Part shown: positions 50,615 through 59,510 of the stretch, piece after piece
Position numbering within the stretch: position 1 is the first letter of the stretch
Layout of the letters: each line of letters begins with the position of its first letter
DNA from: Paenibacillus_AB hodogayensis
Lineage (GTDB): Bacteria; Bacillota; Bacilli; Paenibacillales; NBRC-103111
DNA length: 64,000 nucleotides
Assembly: GCF_039536325.1 (NCBI RefSeq)
Contig: NZ_BAAAYO010000013.1
Location: forward strand, 1 to 64,000
Reading direction: 5' to 3'
Notes under the pieces: generated by a model
The model's database searches: none
Told to the model about the DNA's origin: nothing
The model's input: the letters and a program-made list of their open reading frames with translations, nothing else
Position numbers and translations under genes: made by a program

Positions 50615-51678
50615 GCGGCGCCGCGCATCCCTCAAAACCGAGCGGCGGTCCCGCCGCCATTTCCGAGAAAAGAAGGCTCCGTCCTTCTTTTCTTCTTTTG
50701 CTGTCCGGCACGGCAATTGCGGCGGGTCTCGCGCTATCCGTCACTACGGGCGCGGCCGATATCCGACTGGACACTGCGCTGAACGCCCTGCTGCACTACG
50801 ACGAAAACCAGGTGCAGCACTATACCGTGATGTCGGTCCGTCTGCCGCGCGCTCTTACTGCCGTTCTCGTCGGCGCCTGCTTCGGCATATCGGGCGCGAT
50901 GATGCAGGGCATGACCCGCAACCCGCTGGCCAGCCCGAGTCTGATGGGCGTATCCGCCGGAGCGGGCTTCGCGCTCGTCATCGCCATGGCGCTGTTCCCC
51001 GGGCTTTCGTATCAACGGATGATCTTCGTCTCCCTGCTCGGGGCCGCGTTCGGCACGCTGATCGTCTATGCCGCCGGCACGATCTCTTCCTCCCTTGCCT
51101 CGGGAGCCAACGCGCACGTTCGGCTGGCGCTTGCCGGCGCCGCCGTCAGCGCCATGCTGCATGCCCTGTCCGAGGGCATCCAAATTTACTACGGCATCGC
51201 GCAGGAGGTCATGTACTGGTATGCGGCCGGAATCGCCGGGGTGAAATGGGAGGACGTGCGCGCCATACTGCCGTGGACGGTCGCCGGGGTCCTCTCCGCC
51301 CTGATGCTGTCCCGCAGCATCACGCTGCTTAGCCTCGGCGACGAAGTGGCGGCCGGACTGGGCCAGCGGCTGAAACGAGTAAAGCTGCTCGGCTCGCTCA
51401 CCGTCTTTATGCTGACGGGCGCTGCTGTCGCCGTGGCCGGGCCGATTGGCTTCATCGGACTCGTGATCCCGCACCTGACGCGGTTTCTGATCGGCGTCGA
51501 TTACCGTTACGTCATCCCCTGCTCCGGCATGCTTGGCGGGGCGCTGCTCGTGACGGCCGACACGATCGCCAGACTCGTCAATCCTCCGCAGGAGACGCCG
51601 GTCGGCATCCTTACGGCGTTGATCGGGGTTCCGTTCTTCCTGTACTTGGCCCGCAAAGAAAGGAACGGCGGCACATGA
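50611..51678 (+). CDS. Iron-siderophore ABC permease (FecCD family), first subunit
   Basis: This 355-residue protein has about nine to ten membrane helices and FecCD signatures (LPRALTAVLVGACFGISGAMMQGMTRNPLASPSLMG and GPIGFIGLVIPHLTRFLIG). It forms half of the membrane channel. It overlaps both neighbours by four bases. Confidence 0.92.
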   Translation: MSGAAHPSKPSGGPAAISEKRRLRPSFLLLLSGTAIAAGLALSVTTGAADIRLDTALNALLHYDENQVQHYTVMSVRLPRALTAVLVGACFGISGAMMQGMTRNPLASPSLMGVSAGAGFALVIAMALFPGLSYQRMIFVSLLGAAFGTLIVYAAGTISSSLASGANAHVRLALAGAAVSAMLHALSEGIQIYYGIAQEVMYWYAAGIAGVKWEDVRAILPWTVAGVLSALMLSRSITLLSLGDEVAAGLGQRLKRVKLLGSLTVFMLTGAAVAVAGPIGFIGLVIPHLTRFLIGVDYRYVIPCSGMLGGALLVTADTIARLVNPPQETPVGILTALIGVPFFLYLARKERNGGT

Positions 51679-52706
51679 AAAGCGCAGCGACCATCAGCCG
51701 CCGCCGGCGGGCAAGCTCCTTCGGCAAGCTTGCCTATTTTACGCTGCTGCTCGTTCTCTTGATCGCGGCCGTTCTGATCAGTCTGAATACGGGACTGCTG
51801 CGCATCGGGCCCGCCGAAACGGTCCGTACGCTGTTCGGCATGGGGACGGGCGACAGTTCGATCGTGCTGCTGCATATCCGGCTGCCCCGCATCGCCATCG
51901 CCATCCTCGTCGGAGCCGCTTTCGCCGCTTCCGGAGCGATCATGCAGGGCGTATCGCAAAACGGTCTCGCCGACCCCGGCATTCTCGGCATCAATGCGGG
52001 CGCGGGCCTCGCCGTCGTGGCCTACATCGCCTTCGGATACGGCAAAATCCAATACGCACCGGTCTACATGCTTCCCCTGATGGCGTTTACGGGGGCGGCC
52101 GCGGCCGCGACGCTCGTCTTCGCCTTGTCCTACCGCAAGGGGAGAATCGCCCCGCTGCGGCTCGCGCTGGTCGGCATTGCCGTCGGCTCCGGCATCAGCG
52201 CACTGATGCTGTTTTTGACCTACCGCATGAACGCCTACAATTACGATTTCGTCAAAATATGGATGACGGGCAGCATCTGGGGCACGAACTGGACGTACGT
52301 GCTCGTCGCCTTCGTCTGGATTGCCGCCCTGCTCCCCTTCGCGATCTACAAAGCGAACCGGCTCAATCTGCTGGATCTTGGAGACGAGCTGGCCGTCGGT
52401 CTGGGAGTGAGCGTCCAGCGGGAGCGCGTGCTGTTCATGGCGATTGCCGCCGGACTGGCCGGTACGGCCGTAGCCGTAGCCGGGAGCATCGGCTTCGTCG
52501 GACTGATCGCTCCCCATCTGGCTCGCAGGACGATCGGCCTTCAGTACCGGCTGCTGCTGCCGGCCTCCGCCCTGCTCGGCGCCGCGCTCGTCGTGACCGC
52601 CGATACGATCGGCCGGGTGCTCGTACAACCGTTGGAGATTCCCGTCGGCGTCGTGGTGGCGGCCGTCGGCGCCCCGTACTTTCTTTATTTGTTGACGCGA
52701 AAATAA
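51675..52706 (+). CDS. Iron-siderophore ABC permease (FecCD family), second subunit
   Basis: This 343-residue protein is a second FecCD permease (LPRIAIAILVGAAFAASGAIMQGVSQNGLADPGILG; GSIGFVGLIAPHLARRTIG). It pairs with the preceding permease. No ATPase gene follows before the terminator, so the transporter must use a FhuC-type ATPase encoded elsewhere, as is common in Bacilli. Confidence 0.92.
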   Translation: MKSAATISRRRRASSFGKLAYFTLLLVLLIAAVLISLNTGLLRIGPAETVRTLFGMGTGDSSIVLLHIRLPRIAIAILVGAAFAASGAIMQGVSQNGLADPGILGINAGAGLAVVAYIAFGYGKIQYAPVYMLPLMAFTGAAAAATLVFALSYRKGRIAPLRLALVGIAVGSGISALMLFLTYRMNAYNYDFVKIWMTGSIWGTNWTYVLVAFVWIAALLPFAIYKANRLNLLDLGDELAVGLGVSVQRERVLFMAIAAGLAGTAVAVAGSIGFVGLIAPHLARRTIGLQYRLLLPASALLGAALVVTADTIGRVLVQPLEIPVGVVVAAVGAPYFLYLLTRK

Positions 52707-52753
52707 GAACAGGACTGCGTACTGCCGTTGGAGCGGCCGGCGCAGTCCTGTTC
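52707..52753 (+). terminator. Terminator of the siderophore uptake operon
   Basis: GAACAGGACTGCG (52707-52719) and CGCAGTCCTGTTC (52741-52753) form a perfect 13-bp stem directly after the second permease stop codon, followed by ATTTTA. Confidence 0.8.
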
Positions 52754-52890
52754 ATTTTACGATGCGAAAAGCGGCTCGGAAACGCTGCGAAAATTTGCCC
52801 GAAGGCGTTTCGGACCACTGACACAGACTGTCAGGGAAGGGGGCTATACTGAAAACAGGAAAGACATCAAACCAAGGGTCAAGGAGAGGA

Positions 52891-54453
52891 ATGAAACTCA
52901 TGCGTACAGCAACAAACAAAACCGGCGTCGTCCTGGCAGGCCTTCTGCTTGCCATCCTGATGGCTTCTATGGACAACACCATCGTCGCCACCGCTATGGG
53001 CACGATCGTCGGAGAGCTCGGCGGGCTCGATAAATTCGTCTGGGTTACATCGGCCTATATGGTCGCGGAAATGGCCGGCATGCCGATATTCGGCAAGCTG
53101 TCCGATATGTACGGACGCAAACGGTTTTTTATTTTTGGCATCGTGGTATTTATTCTGGGCTCCATGCTATGCGGAACGGCGACCTCGATCGTCCAGCTCA
53201 GCATTTACCGGGCAGTTCAAGGAATCGGCGGCGGCGCGCTCGTCCCGATCGCCTTCGCGATCATGTTCGACGTCGTCGCTCCGGAAAATCGCGGGAAGCT
53301 GGGCGGGCTGTTCGGCGCCGTATTCGGCATGTCGAGCATTTTCGGACCGCTGCTGGGCGCTTATCTGACCGACTACCTGCATTGGGAATGGATCTTTTAC
53401 ATCAATCTGCCGCTCGGTCTTCTGTCCTTTGTCCTGATCTTCGGGTACTACAAGGAATCGCCGGTTCACGCCAGACAACGCATCGATTGGGGCGGAGCCG
53501 CGACGCTCATCGGAGCGACCGTCTGTCTCATGTTCGCGTTAGAGCTCGGCGGCAAACAGTATGCATGGGGCTCCCTGCCGATCATCGGCTTATTCGCGGG
53601 CTTCGCCATGCTGGCCGTTCTGTTCGTGCTCGCCGAAACGCGGGCCGAAGAGCCGATCATCTCGTTCCGCATGTTCCGCAGCCGGCTGTATGCCGCCAGC
53701 AATGCGATCGGCATGCTGAGCGGAGCGGCATTCGTCACCGCATCCGTCTACATTCCGATCTTCATGCAGGGAGTGCTCGGCGGTAGCGCAGTGAATTCCG
53801 GACTGGTGCTGCTGCCGATGATGCTCGCCTCGGTCATCACCGCTACCGTCGGAGGCTTTCTTATTGCCAAAATCCCGTACCGTACTGTAATGATTCCGAC
53901 GCTGCTGCTGCTTGTGGTCGGGCTGGCCATGCTGACGACGCTGTCTGCAGCCTCATCGAGACTGGAAGTAACGATCTATATGATTATGGTCGGGCTGGGC
54001 ATCGGCGCTTCGTTCTCCGTTCTCAGCAACGCCGTCATTCACGGCTTCCCGGCCAGCCAACGGGGCGCCGCCAGCTCCACGTTCAACTTCCTTCGTTCGC
54101 TCGGCATGGCGCTCGGCATTACGATCTGCGGCATCATCCAAAGCCATTCCATGACGAGCCGGCTCACGGACGCTTTTGCCGGAAACGGCGGGCCCTCCGA
54201 AGGAGGAATTGCCTTTAGCGATCCCCATGCGCTGTTGGACCCGGCCACACGAGGGCAAATCCCCAGCTCCTTGCTGGAGACCATTACGGGCGGACTGTCC
54301 GGTTCCATCGCTTTCACCTTTCTGTGCAGCCTGCTGCCTGCCGTTCTGGCCGTCGTTGCCGCGATTATGATGAGCAAGGAAAAGCTCGCTCCCGTCGCGG
54401 CCCCCTCCGCACCCGACGGGGAATCGGAGCCCTATGCGGCGTCGCACGGATGA
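52891..54453 (+). CDS. MFS drug efflux transporter, DHA2 (EmrB/QacA-like) family
   Basis: This 520-residue protein has about 14 membrane helices. Motifs are DNTIVATAMGTIVGELGG (helix 1, DHA2-type), GKLSDMYGRKRFF (loop 2-3 motif A) and GSMLCGTATSIVQLSIYRAVQGIGGG (motif B/C area). Such proteins export toxic compounds with proton influx. The substrate is unknown. It starts after AAGGAGAGGA; an ATG three codons later is possible. No regulator gene is adjacent. Confidence 0.9.
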   Translation: MKLMRTATNKTGVVLAGLLLAILMASMDNTIVATAMGTIVGELGGLDKFVWVTSAYMVAEMAGMPIFGKLSDMYGRKRFFIFGIVVFILGSMLCGTATSIVQLSIYRAVQGIGGGALVPIAFAIMFDVVAPENRGKLGGLFGAVFGMSSIFGPLLGAYLTDYLHWEWIFYINLPLGLLSFVLIFGYYKESPVHARQRIDWGGAATLIGATVCLMFALELGGKQYAWGSLPIIGLFAGFAMLAVLFVLAETRAEEPIISFRMFRSRLYAASNAIGMLSGAAFVTASVYIPIFMQGVLGGSAVNSGLVLLPMMLASVITATVGGFLIAKIPYRTVMIPTLLLLVVGLAMLTTLSAASSRLEVTIYMIMVGLGIGASFSVLSNAVIHGFPASQRGAASSTFNFLRSLGMALGITICGIIQSHSMTSRLTDAFAGNGGPSEGGIAFSDPHALLDPATRGQIPSSLLETITGGLSGSIAFTFLCSLLPAVLAVVAAIMMSKEKLAPVAAPSAPDGESEPYAASHG

Positions 54454-54485
54454 AGCACGAGCAGACCCCGTCACCCGATTCAAAC

Positions 54486-54528
54486 AAAAGCCTCCATCCC
54501 CACTCCTTAAGTGGGTTTGGAGGCTTTT
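54486..54528. terminator. Bidirectional terminator between the MFS and DUF6157 genes
   Basis: AAAAGCCTCCA pairs with TGGAGGCTTTT, with an inner CCCAC/GTGGG helix, between convergent genes and with A/T flanks on both sides. Confidence 0.85.
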
Positions 54529-54530
54529 AC

Positions 54531-54953
54531 TTATCGGCTGTTCCGCATAGCGGCCAGCAGCTTCAGCTCGCCCTGCCGGCCTTCGACGAAGCTGCGGTAC
54601 TGCTCCGAATCGGCAGGTACGAGCGCGACTTTGCCGGCTTCGTTGAAATGCAGTCCCCAACCGAACTTCTTGGGCAGCATCGACGCCCTCATGCATGCAT
54701 GCGACTTCTGAAAAAACTCGTCACGAATCTGCGTCCCTTTCGCTTCCAGTTCCTCCGGCGATATCCCTTTATGACGGACATGAACCTCGAACATCAGCTC
54801 CTCCTGGGAATATCCGTACGGATGTGCGGAAACCAGCTCGTATTCGATGCCCGCTTTCGTCTTCCCGTCCTTCTTGTCCGGCGGTACCGTACCTTCCTCC
54901 GCCGGACAATCCGGCGCTAACGTAATAAAGGTATTGTAGTAGTTCCACTCCAT
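54531..54953 (-). CDS. DUF6157 family protein
   Basis: This 140-residue soluble protein has the family start YYNTFITLAPDCP and the segment RDEFFQKSHACMRASMLPKKFGWGLHFNEAGKVAL that I associate with DUF6157. Function is unknown. It begins at the base next to the VOC gene stop (TGA directly followed by ATG, minus strand), with its GGGAGG ribosome site inside the VOC gene, so the two are coupled. Confidence 0.78.
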   Translation of the reverse strand: MEWNYYNTFITLAPDCPAEEGTVPPDKKDGKTKAGIEYELVSAHPYGYSQEELMFEVHVRHKGISPEELEAKGTQIRDEFFQKSHACMRASMLPKKFGWGLHFNEAGKVALVPADSEQYRSFVEGRQGELKLLAAMRNSR

Positions 54954-55346
54954 TCAAGGTCCCTCCCATTCATAATTGGAAATCTCCAACAAGTTGAGGT
55001 CCGGATCGCGGACGTAAATCGACAAGATCGGCCCGGCCGCTCCGGTCCGGACGACAGGCCCTTCCTCGATCGCAACGCCGCAGCGCTCCAGATGCTCCGC
55101 CACCTCGCGGAGAGGAATATCGGTCACCAGGCACAGATCGGCGGATCCGGGCACCGGCCGGTGCGCTTTCGGCTCGAATTCGCCGCCGTGCGGGTGCAGG
55201 TTGATTTTTTGCCGGCCGAACTGGAGCGCCTTCCTTCCGTTGCCGAATGTCGCGACTTCCATACCCAGTACCCGGTTATAAAATCGGCACGTTTCGTCCA
55301 CATCGGCGACAGTTAGCACCATATGGTCAATTCCGGTTATTCTCAA
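54954..55346 (-). CDS. VOC family (glyoxalase/dioxygenase-like) protein
   Basis: This 130-residue protein is a single vicinal-oxygen-chelate domain: ITGIDHMVLTVADVDETCRFYNRVLG at the N terminus with the metal His, and DPDLNLLEISNYE at the C terminus with the metal Glu. Members include glyoxalases, extradiol enzymes and fosfomycin-resistance proteins; the reaction here is unknown. The start is TTG at 55346, required to keep the conserved first strand. Confidence 0.85.
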   Translation of the reverse strand: MRITGIDHMVLTVADVDETCRFYNRVLGMEVATFGNGRKALQFGRQKINLHPHGGEFEPKAHRPVPGSADLCLVTDIPLREVAEHLERCGVAIEEGPVVRTGAAGPILSIYVRDPDLNLLEISNYEWEGP

Positions 55347-55563
55347 TCTTTCATCCGCTCCTTACTCGCAGCAGATTCCGTTCCCTAAGCTCGTCCCGAA
55401 TCTGGCTTGTGTGCTTTCTTAGTGGCGCTATTGTTATTTTAACATAACAGGCAGGCCATGCAGGCTACTACGGCATCGATTGCGGCTGCTTGTTCGGGGT
55501 TAACTAAACCGACAACCGTTTGCTTACGTCCAACTAGTATAGTATAAATTGGGAGTGATTTCC

Positions 55564-57207
55564 ATGAAAGCAACGCGACTTGCAGCCGCTGCTACGCTAT
55601 GCGTTCTGGCCCTGGGATGCCAGTCTTCTCTCGCACCGGCAGGGAGTGCCGCGACATCGCTGCCTGAATATTCGGAGGGAACCTCCATCGCCCGAGCGGT
55701 CTCCCTCCTTCCCGCGGATGCCGGTCCGGATACGAAAGACGTACCGCTGCCGCTATCCTGGGAGACCTACCCGACTACAGGGGATGTCCGCGTGCTGAAA
55801 GAAGGGTTTGAACAGGCGGAACGCATCGTAAAGGAAGTCGTTCTATATGCCGCCGGCCAAGCCAAGGAAATAAAAGTCGTCATCTACGCGCATAAGACGG
55901 ACCCGGACTATCTCCATGCGGCTCTGATCCGTGACGGCATCACCTACGACATTGGAACGGTAGCCGGCTATCGCTATGACCAAGACGACAATTTGATCGT
56001 CAGGAACATCATGCTGTTCCGCAAGCAGGTCATCCAAATACAGGGCATGGTCGGCGCGGCTGCCTCGATGACGCGTTACATCGATGTGGAGGACGGGATT
56101 CCGAAGCCGCTGCTGCTTGTGGAGGACGGGCATGCCGTACAAATTGACGTCGATCACGACGGTCTGCCCGAAGTGACGGCCAGTTCGGGAACGATCCCTT
56201 ACACCACCATTTACCGTTGGAAGGACGGTCATATCGAACGGTCCAGGCTTAATGACGCCTTGCAGGCCGAAGCAGTCCGTATAACCGACGAGGGAGCGAT
56301 AGAGGCGTCATTCGGCACCGATTTGTCTCAAGTGCGCCTGTACTGGTTGAAGGAGAACCATCTATCCCAATTTGCTTCATATTCAAGCGAAGAATACTAT
56401 TCCGATCGGTTCGTCACGATTCCGTACACTCCCGAAGAGGCATTGCAGATTCGCAACCAGGCGGACGCCTTGCGCATCTTCGAGCCGCTCGTGCCGCGCA
56501 AAGGCATCGCGACCGACTACGGGGTGGACGTGCGGGAAGAGCCGAACGGAGTTCTAAAGATGACTTTCCCCCACTTCTCCATTTATCAGTCCAAAACGGA
56601 CTTGAAGCCGCCGGAAGTCGATCCCGCTTCCGGAACCAAACATTTCTTTCCGGGCTTCTCCGCACAATGGATCGGACCGGATGAAGGCGGGGGCGGGTGG
56701 TATTTACAGCGGGGATCGACGTTTATTTCCATCAGCACGGCTAAGCCGTACAATGCGGACCAGTTGCTGTTCGTTGCCGCTTCGCTTGTACCGCTGGAGG
56801 AGCTTAAGCTGCCCGACGGCACGGCAACAAACACGGCGCTGCCGGTTACGCGGGATTACTTGTTCGCTCTGCAGGCGGCCAACGAATTTGCAACGGCCTG
56901 GACTCATCGCGATCCGGAAAATGGCCTGAGATGGGTGAGCGATGCGTGGAAGGCCGTAAAAGAACCGCTGGAAGCGGACGCTTATTTCCGCGGCACTTCC
57001 AACCCGCATCATATGGCCTTCGAATTGAGCGGAAAGCGAAAACCCGATGAGCGCACCTTTCTGTTCGACATCCATCTCTACGAATATTACACGGGGCAGC
57101 CCGACTACGTTCACGGTTTTCCGTTCGACCGTCGCGGTTGGACGCTGGAGGTGATCAAGGAGGGCACCAATGAGTGGGGCGAAGGCATCTGGCGGGTGAA
57201 TCCATAG
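55564..57207 (+). CDS. Orphan secreted lipoprotein of unknown function
   Basis: This 547-residue protein has a signal peptide with a lipobox-like ALGC (Cys ~19). The rest is mixed alpha/beta without membrane segments. A region near residues 200-215 (VQIDVDHDGLPEVTASSG) resembles FG-GAP or calcium-binding D-x-D-x-DG loops. I recognise no family. GGGAG at 8 bases sets the ATG at 55564. It stands alone, and the second copy of the inverted-repeat element begins at its TAG stop codon. Confidence 0.72.
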   Translation: MKATRLAAAATLCVLALGCQSSLAPAGSAATSLPEYSEGTSIARAVSLLPADAGPDTKDVPLPLSWETYPTTGDVRVLKEGFEQAERIVKEVVLYAAGQAKEIKVVIYAHKTDPDYLHAALIRDGITYDIGTVAGYRYDQDDNLIVRNIMLFRKQVIQIQGMVGAAASMTRYIDVEDGIPKPLLLVEDGHAVQIDVDHDGLPEVTASSGTIPYTTIYRWKDGHIERSRLNDALQAEAVRITDEGAIEASFGTDLSQVRLYWLKENHLSQFASYSSEEYYSDRFVTIPYTPEEALQIRNQADALRIFEPLVPRKGIATDYGVDVREEPNGVLKMTFPHFSIYQSKTDLKPPEVDPASGTKHFFPGFSAQWIGPDEGGGGWYLQRGSTFISISTAKPYNADQLLFVAASLVPLEELKLPDGTATNTALPVTRDYLFALQAANEFATAWTHRDPENGLRWVSDAWKAVKEPLEADAYFRGTSNPHHMAFELSGKRKPDERTFLFDIHLYEYYTGQPDYVHGFPFDRRGWTLEVIKEGTNEWGEGIWRVNP

Positions 57208-57297
57208 CCCAAGTTGTGTGTATTCGGAAAGGCCCGACCTCTTGCCGAGCAAGGGATTGGGCCTTCCATGGATAACGTTTGAGGTTTGACTTTGTAC
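57205..57297. repeat. Inverted-repeat element, copy B (degenerate left end)
   Basis: This copy shares with 41616-41718 the blocks TGTGTATTC-GG, CAAGGGATT, TTCC-GGATA-CGTTT and GAGGTTTGACTTTGTACCAG at the right end. The left terminal repeat has decayed and is ~10 bases shorter. The inner stem (GGAAAGGCCC against GGGCCTTCC) is kept by different bases than in copy A. Like copy A it abuts the TAG stop of the upstream gene. Confidence 0.68.
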
Positions 57298-57341
57298 CAG
57301 GCTGTTGCTGCATGTCCCGCATATGCGGGGCCGGATCGTTC

Positions 57342-57779
57342 TCAATAGCTAATCAGCGCCGCCATCAGCAGTCCCGTGGCCACGCTGAGCCGGGAGGAGA
57401 AGATGCCTACGCTCACGTTGCCGTTCGGGATTTCCGATACGACGCGGAACGGGGTTACAAGCTCGAACAGATAGAAGACAGCCACTTGAAAAATAATGCC
57501 CAAAATGCCCCACATCGCCAAATCGAGCAACGATACGGAATGAAACACCGCCGATGCCAGCACGATTGCCAGCCCGATGATTTTGCCGCCCAAGTCGTGG
57601 GCCGCCGCCTTCGCCGCATTGACCTTCCGCGGGTCGGACGTGTCCGCCCCTTCGCGGATCAGCTTATATTCGTTATACGGCGTCGTAATCATGAAGGCCA
57701 ACAAACCGAACGCCAGAATCGGCAGCGTCACGCCCAAATACGACAAAAAACTTAATAGATTGGATACTTGCTCATTCAT
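57342..57779 (-). CDS. DUF350 family membrane protein (YjfL-like)
   Basis: This 145-residue protein has four hydrophobic segments (~10-33, 62-82, 88-110, 120-143), the DUF350 arrangement. It lies 15 bases after the ATP-grasp gene. DUF350 proteins accompany GspS-like ligases in the E. coli yjf cluster and similar loci, which have been proposed to act at the membrane; function is unproven. Confidence 0.82.
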   Translation of the reverse strand: MNEQVSNLLSFLSYLGVTLPILAFGLLAFMITTPYNEYKLIREGADTSDPRKVNAAKAAAHDLGGKIIGLAIVLASAVFHSVSLLDLAMWGILGIIFQVAVFYLFELVTPFRVVSEIPNGNVSVGIFSSRLSVATGLLMAALISY

Positions 57780-57794
57780 CTTACCCTCTCCCCG

Positions 57795-59084
57795 CTAACG
57801 CCTTTTCGTTGCGCCAACCCGTCCCGCCGGCCCTAATCCGACCGGAACGTAGCAAGCCATATTGCCGGTAATGCGTCCGCCGGCGCGGGCCACGATTGCC
57901 GAGGCGCGACCGCCGATCCAGAACGAGCCCCACAGCAGCCTTGCTTCGAGCTCTCCCCCGGCATGGGAGATCGTGACCGCCGGAAGCTCCGCCCGTCGCT
58001 GGTACACCATCGGCTGCTCCCAGTACAGCTCTTCCGTATCGCTTTCCAGACAGGTCCCGTCCGCTTCATACAGCGTCACGCCCCCGCCCTCCCGGCCGAG
58101 AATCGGCTTCGTGACATAGCCTTCCTTTCCGGCAAACCGGTTCTCCAAATAGGTGGGCAGCATGTACGTCCGGATCGTCTCCCGTTCCTCATCGGTATAA
58201 AACTCCCCCGCCTCGTACAGCTCCCAGATCAGCGCCTGCAGCGCCTTGGTCTGGGCAATTAGCGCCGACGGCGGGTTCAGCACGGCCAGCTTGCGCTGAG
58301 CCATCAACCGCAGCGCATGGGCCCCGGTCGGGTAACCGTCGGCATCGCGATCCTCCGCCAGTTTCTCCAGCGCGTGCAGCCGGTACAGCAGATCGATCGG
58401 CTCATGCTCGCCGTCCCGGAGCACGCACAGCCGTTCCCCATATACGCGCAAATCGGCAAGCGGCGCGAACGTCGCCGCGGGCAGCCCCGACTGACTCAGC
58501 AAATACCGGGTCGTCCCGGCGTCCTCCTCGTGCCAGTCCAGCGAGCTGAATACGGTGGAATCGGTGCGGAAGCCGCTGCGACGATACATCTCCGCCGCCT
58601 CCCGGAACGCCTCCCCGATATGGGCGGCCATTCCCGCGTTCGGGTCATCCGACCCGTATTCGGCGCAAATGCGCCCGTTTACGTGGAAGGCCTCCACGAT
58701 GCCTGTAGGCGTATCGGCGTTGAATTCGAGCATCTTCAGCCCGCTCCCGGTCCAGGCAAAATCGAACCGACCGATCACCGTGGGCAGCCGGTCGGAAACC
58801 GCAATACGCACGGCCTGCCACGTCTCGGGCGGCAGCCCGAGCTCGGCAAGCAGCTCCTCGCCGCCTTGGCGGACTACATCCGTCGTACGCACGATCAAAG
58901 CCCCGAGACGTTCGGTCGCTTCGGCGATTTCGCGCCGCTGTTCCAGGGTGATCGTCCACAAAGCGGCAAGCGCGTATTCCTCCCCGTACATGCGGTCCCA
59001 TGTAAAGATCCCCTCTTCGCGCAGCGGCGCGTACAGCCGCTCTCTCCACGCTGCCTCCTTCACGATCCGAGCAGCCCCTTTCAT
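57795..59084 (-). CDS. Glutathionylspermidine-synthase-like ATP-grasp protein (YjfC-like)
   Basis: This 429-residue protein matches the GspS preATP-grasp/ATP-grasp domain: TWDRMYGEEYALAALWTIT at the N terminus, RFDFAWTGSGLKMLEFNADTPTG in the middle and TKPILGREGGGVTLYE near the ATP-binding end. There is no amidase (CHAP) domain. Since Bacilli do not make glutathionylspermidine, it is probably an amide ligase with another substrate. Start uncertain: ATG 59084 has a weak site; an open frame extends to 59246 inside the small lipoprotein gene. Confidence 0.82.
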   Translation of the reverse strand: MKGAARIVKEAAWRERLYAPLREEGIFTWDRMYGEEYALAALWTITLEQRREIAEATERLGALIVRTTDVVRQGGEELLAELGLPPETWQAVRIAVSDRLPTVIGRFDFAWTGSGLKMLEFNADTPTGIVEAFHVNGRICAEYGSDDPNAGMAAHIGEAFREAAEMYRRSGFRTDSTVFSSLDWHEEDAGTTRYLLSQSGLPAATFAPLADLRVYGERLCVLRDGEHEPIDLLYRLHALEKLAEDRDADGYPTGAHALRLMAQRKLAVLNPPSALIAQTKALQALIWELYEAGEFYTDEERETIRTYMLPTYLENRFAGKEGYVTKPILGREGGGVTLYEADGTCLESDTEELYWEQPMVYQRRAELPAVTISHAGGELEARLLWGSFWIGGRASAIVARAGGRITGNMACYVPVGLGPAGRVGATKRR

Positions 59085-59160
59085 GCAATCTTTCTTCGCG
59101 ATAAGCCGGCCCGTTTCAAGAGAATACTCCGGGAAAAGAGGCCACCGTCTGTGCGCTGCG

Positions 59161-59475
59161 TCAACTGCTGCTCGATCCGGAGGAACTGCCGATACCGCCT
59201 TTGGAACCGGTCGATATGCCGGAGGAAGACTTGTACGAGCTTTCATGGGACGAATCGCTCACTCCGCTTCTTGTGTATACCCTACTGCCGTTTACATAAT
59301 GATAGCTGCCGCCGCCGACCGAGCTGCCGTCGTCATCGCAATAGCCGTCGTTGTTGCGGTCCCAGCAATCCCGGGCCGAAACCGTTCGGCTGCTGCCGCA
59401 TCCGGGCGCGGCGATCAGAGCCGCCGCCACGAACAAGCTGACCAGCTTGCGGGCTTTGCCGTTCTCCCCATCCAC
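59161..59475 (-). CDS. Small Ser/Gly-rich secreted lipoprotein
   Basis: This 104-residue protein has an N-terminal hydrophobic leader (LVSLFVAAALIAAPGC, Cys ~26; lipobox atypical with Pro), then RDCWDRNNDGYCDDDG, a calcium-loop-like stretch, and a tail of ~45 residues dominated by Ser and Gly. No family was recognised. The GTG at 59475 has GGAGG at 8 bases. Lying directly upstream of the ATP-grasp gene, it parallels the small secreted proteins of yjf-type clusters and could be the ligase target (inference). Confidence 0.65.
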   Translation of the reverse strand: MDGENGKARKLVSLFVAAALIAAPGCGSSRTVSARDCWDRNNDGYCDDDGSSVGGGSYHYVNGSRVYTRSGVSDSSHESSYKSSSGISTGSKGGIGSSSGSSSS

Positions 59476-59510
59476 ATCCGTTTCCTCCTATCCGCTCCTG
59501 CTGCCTGACC

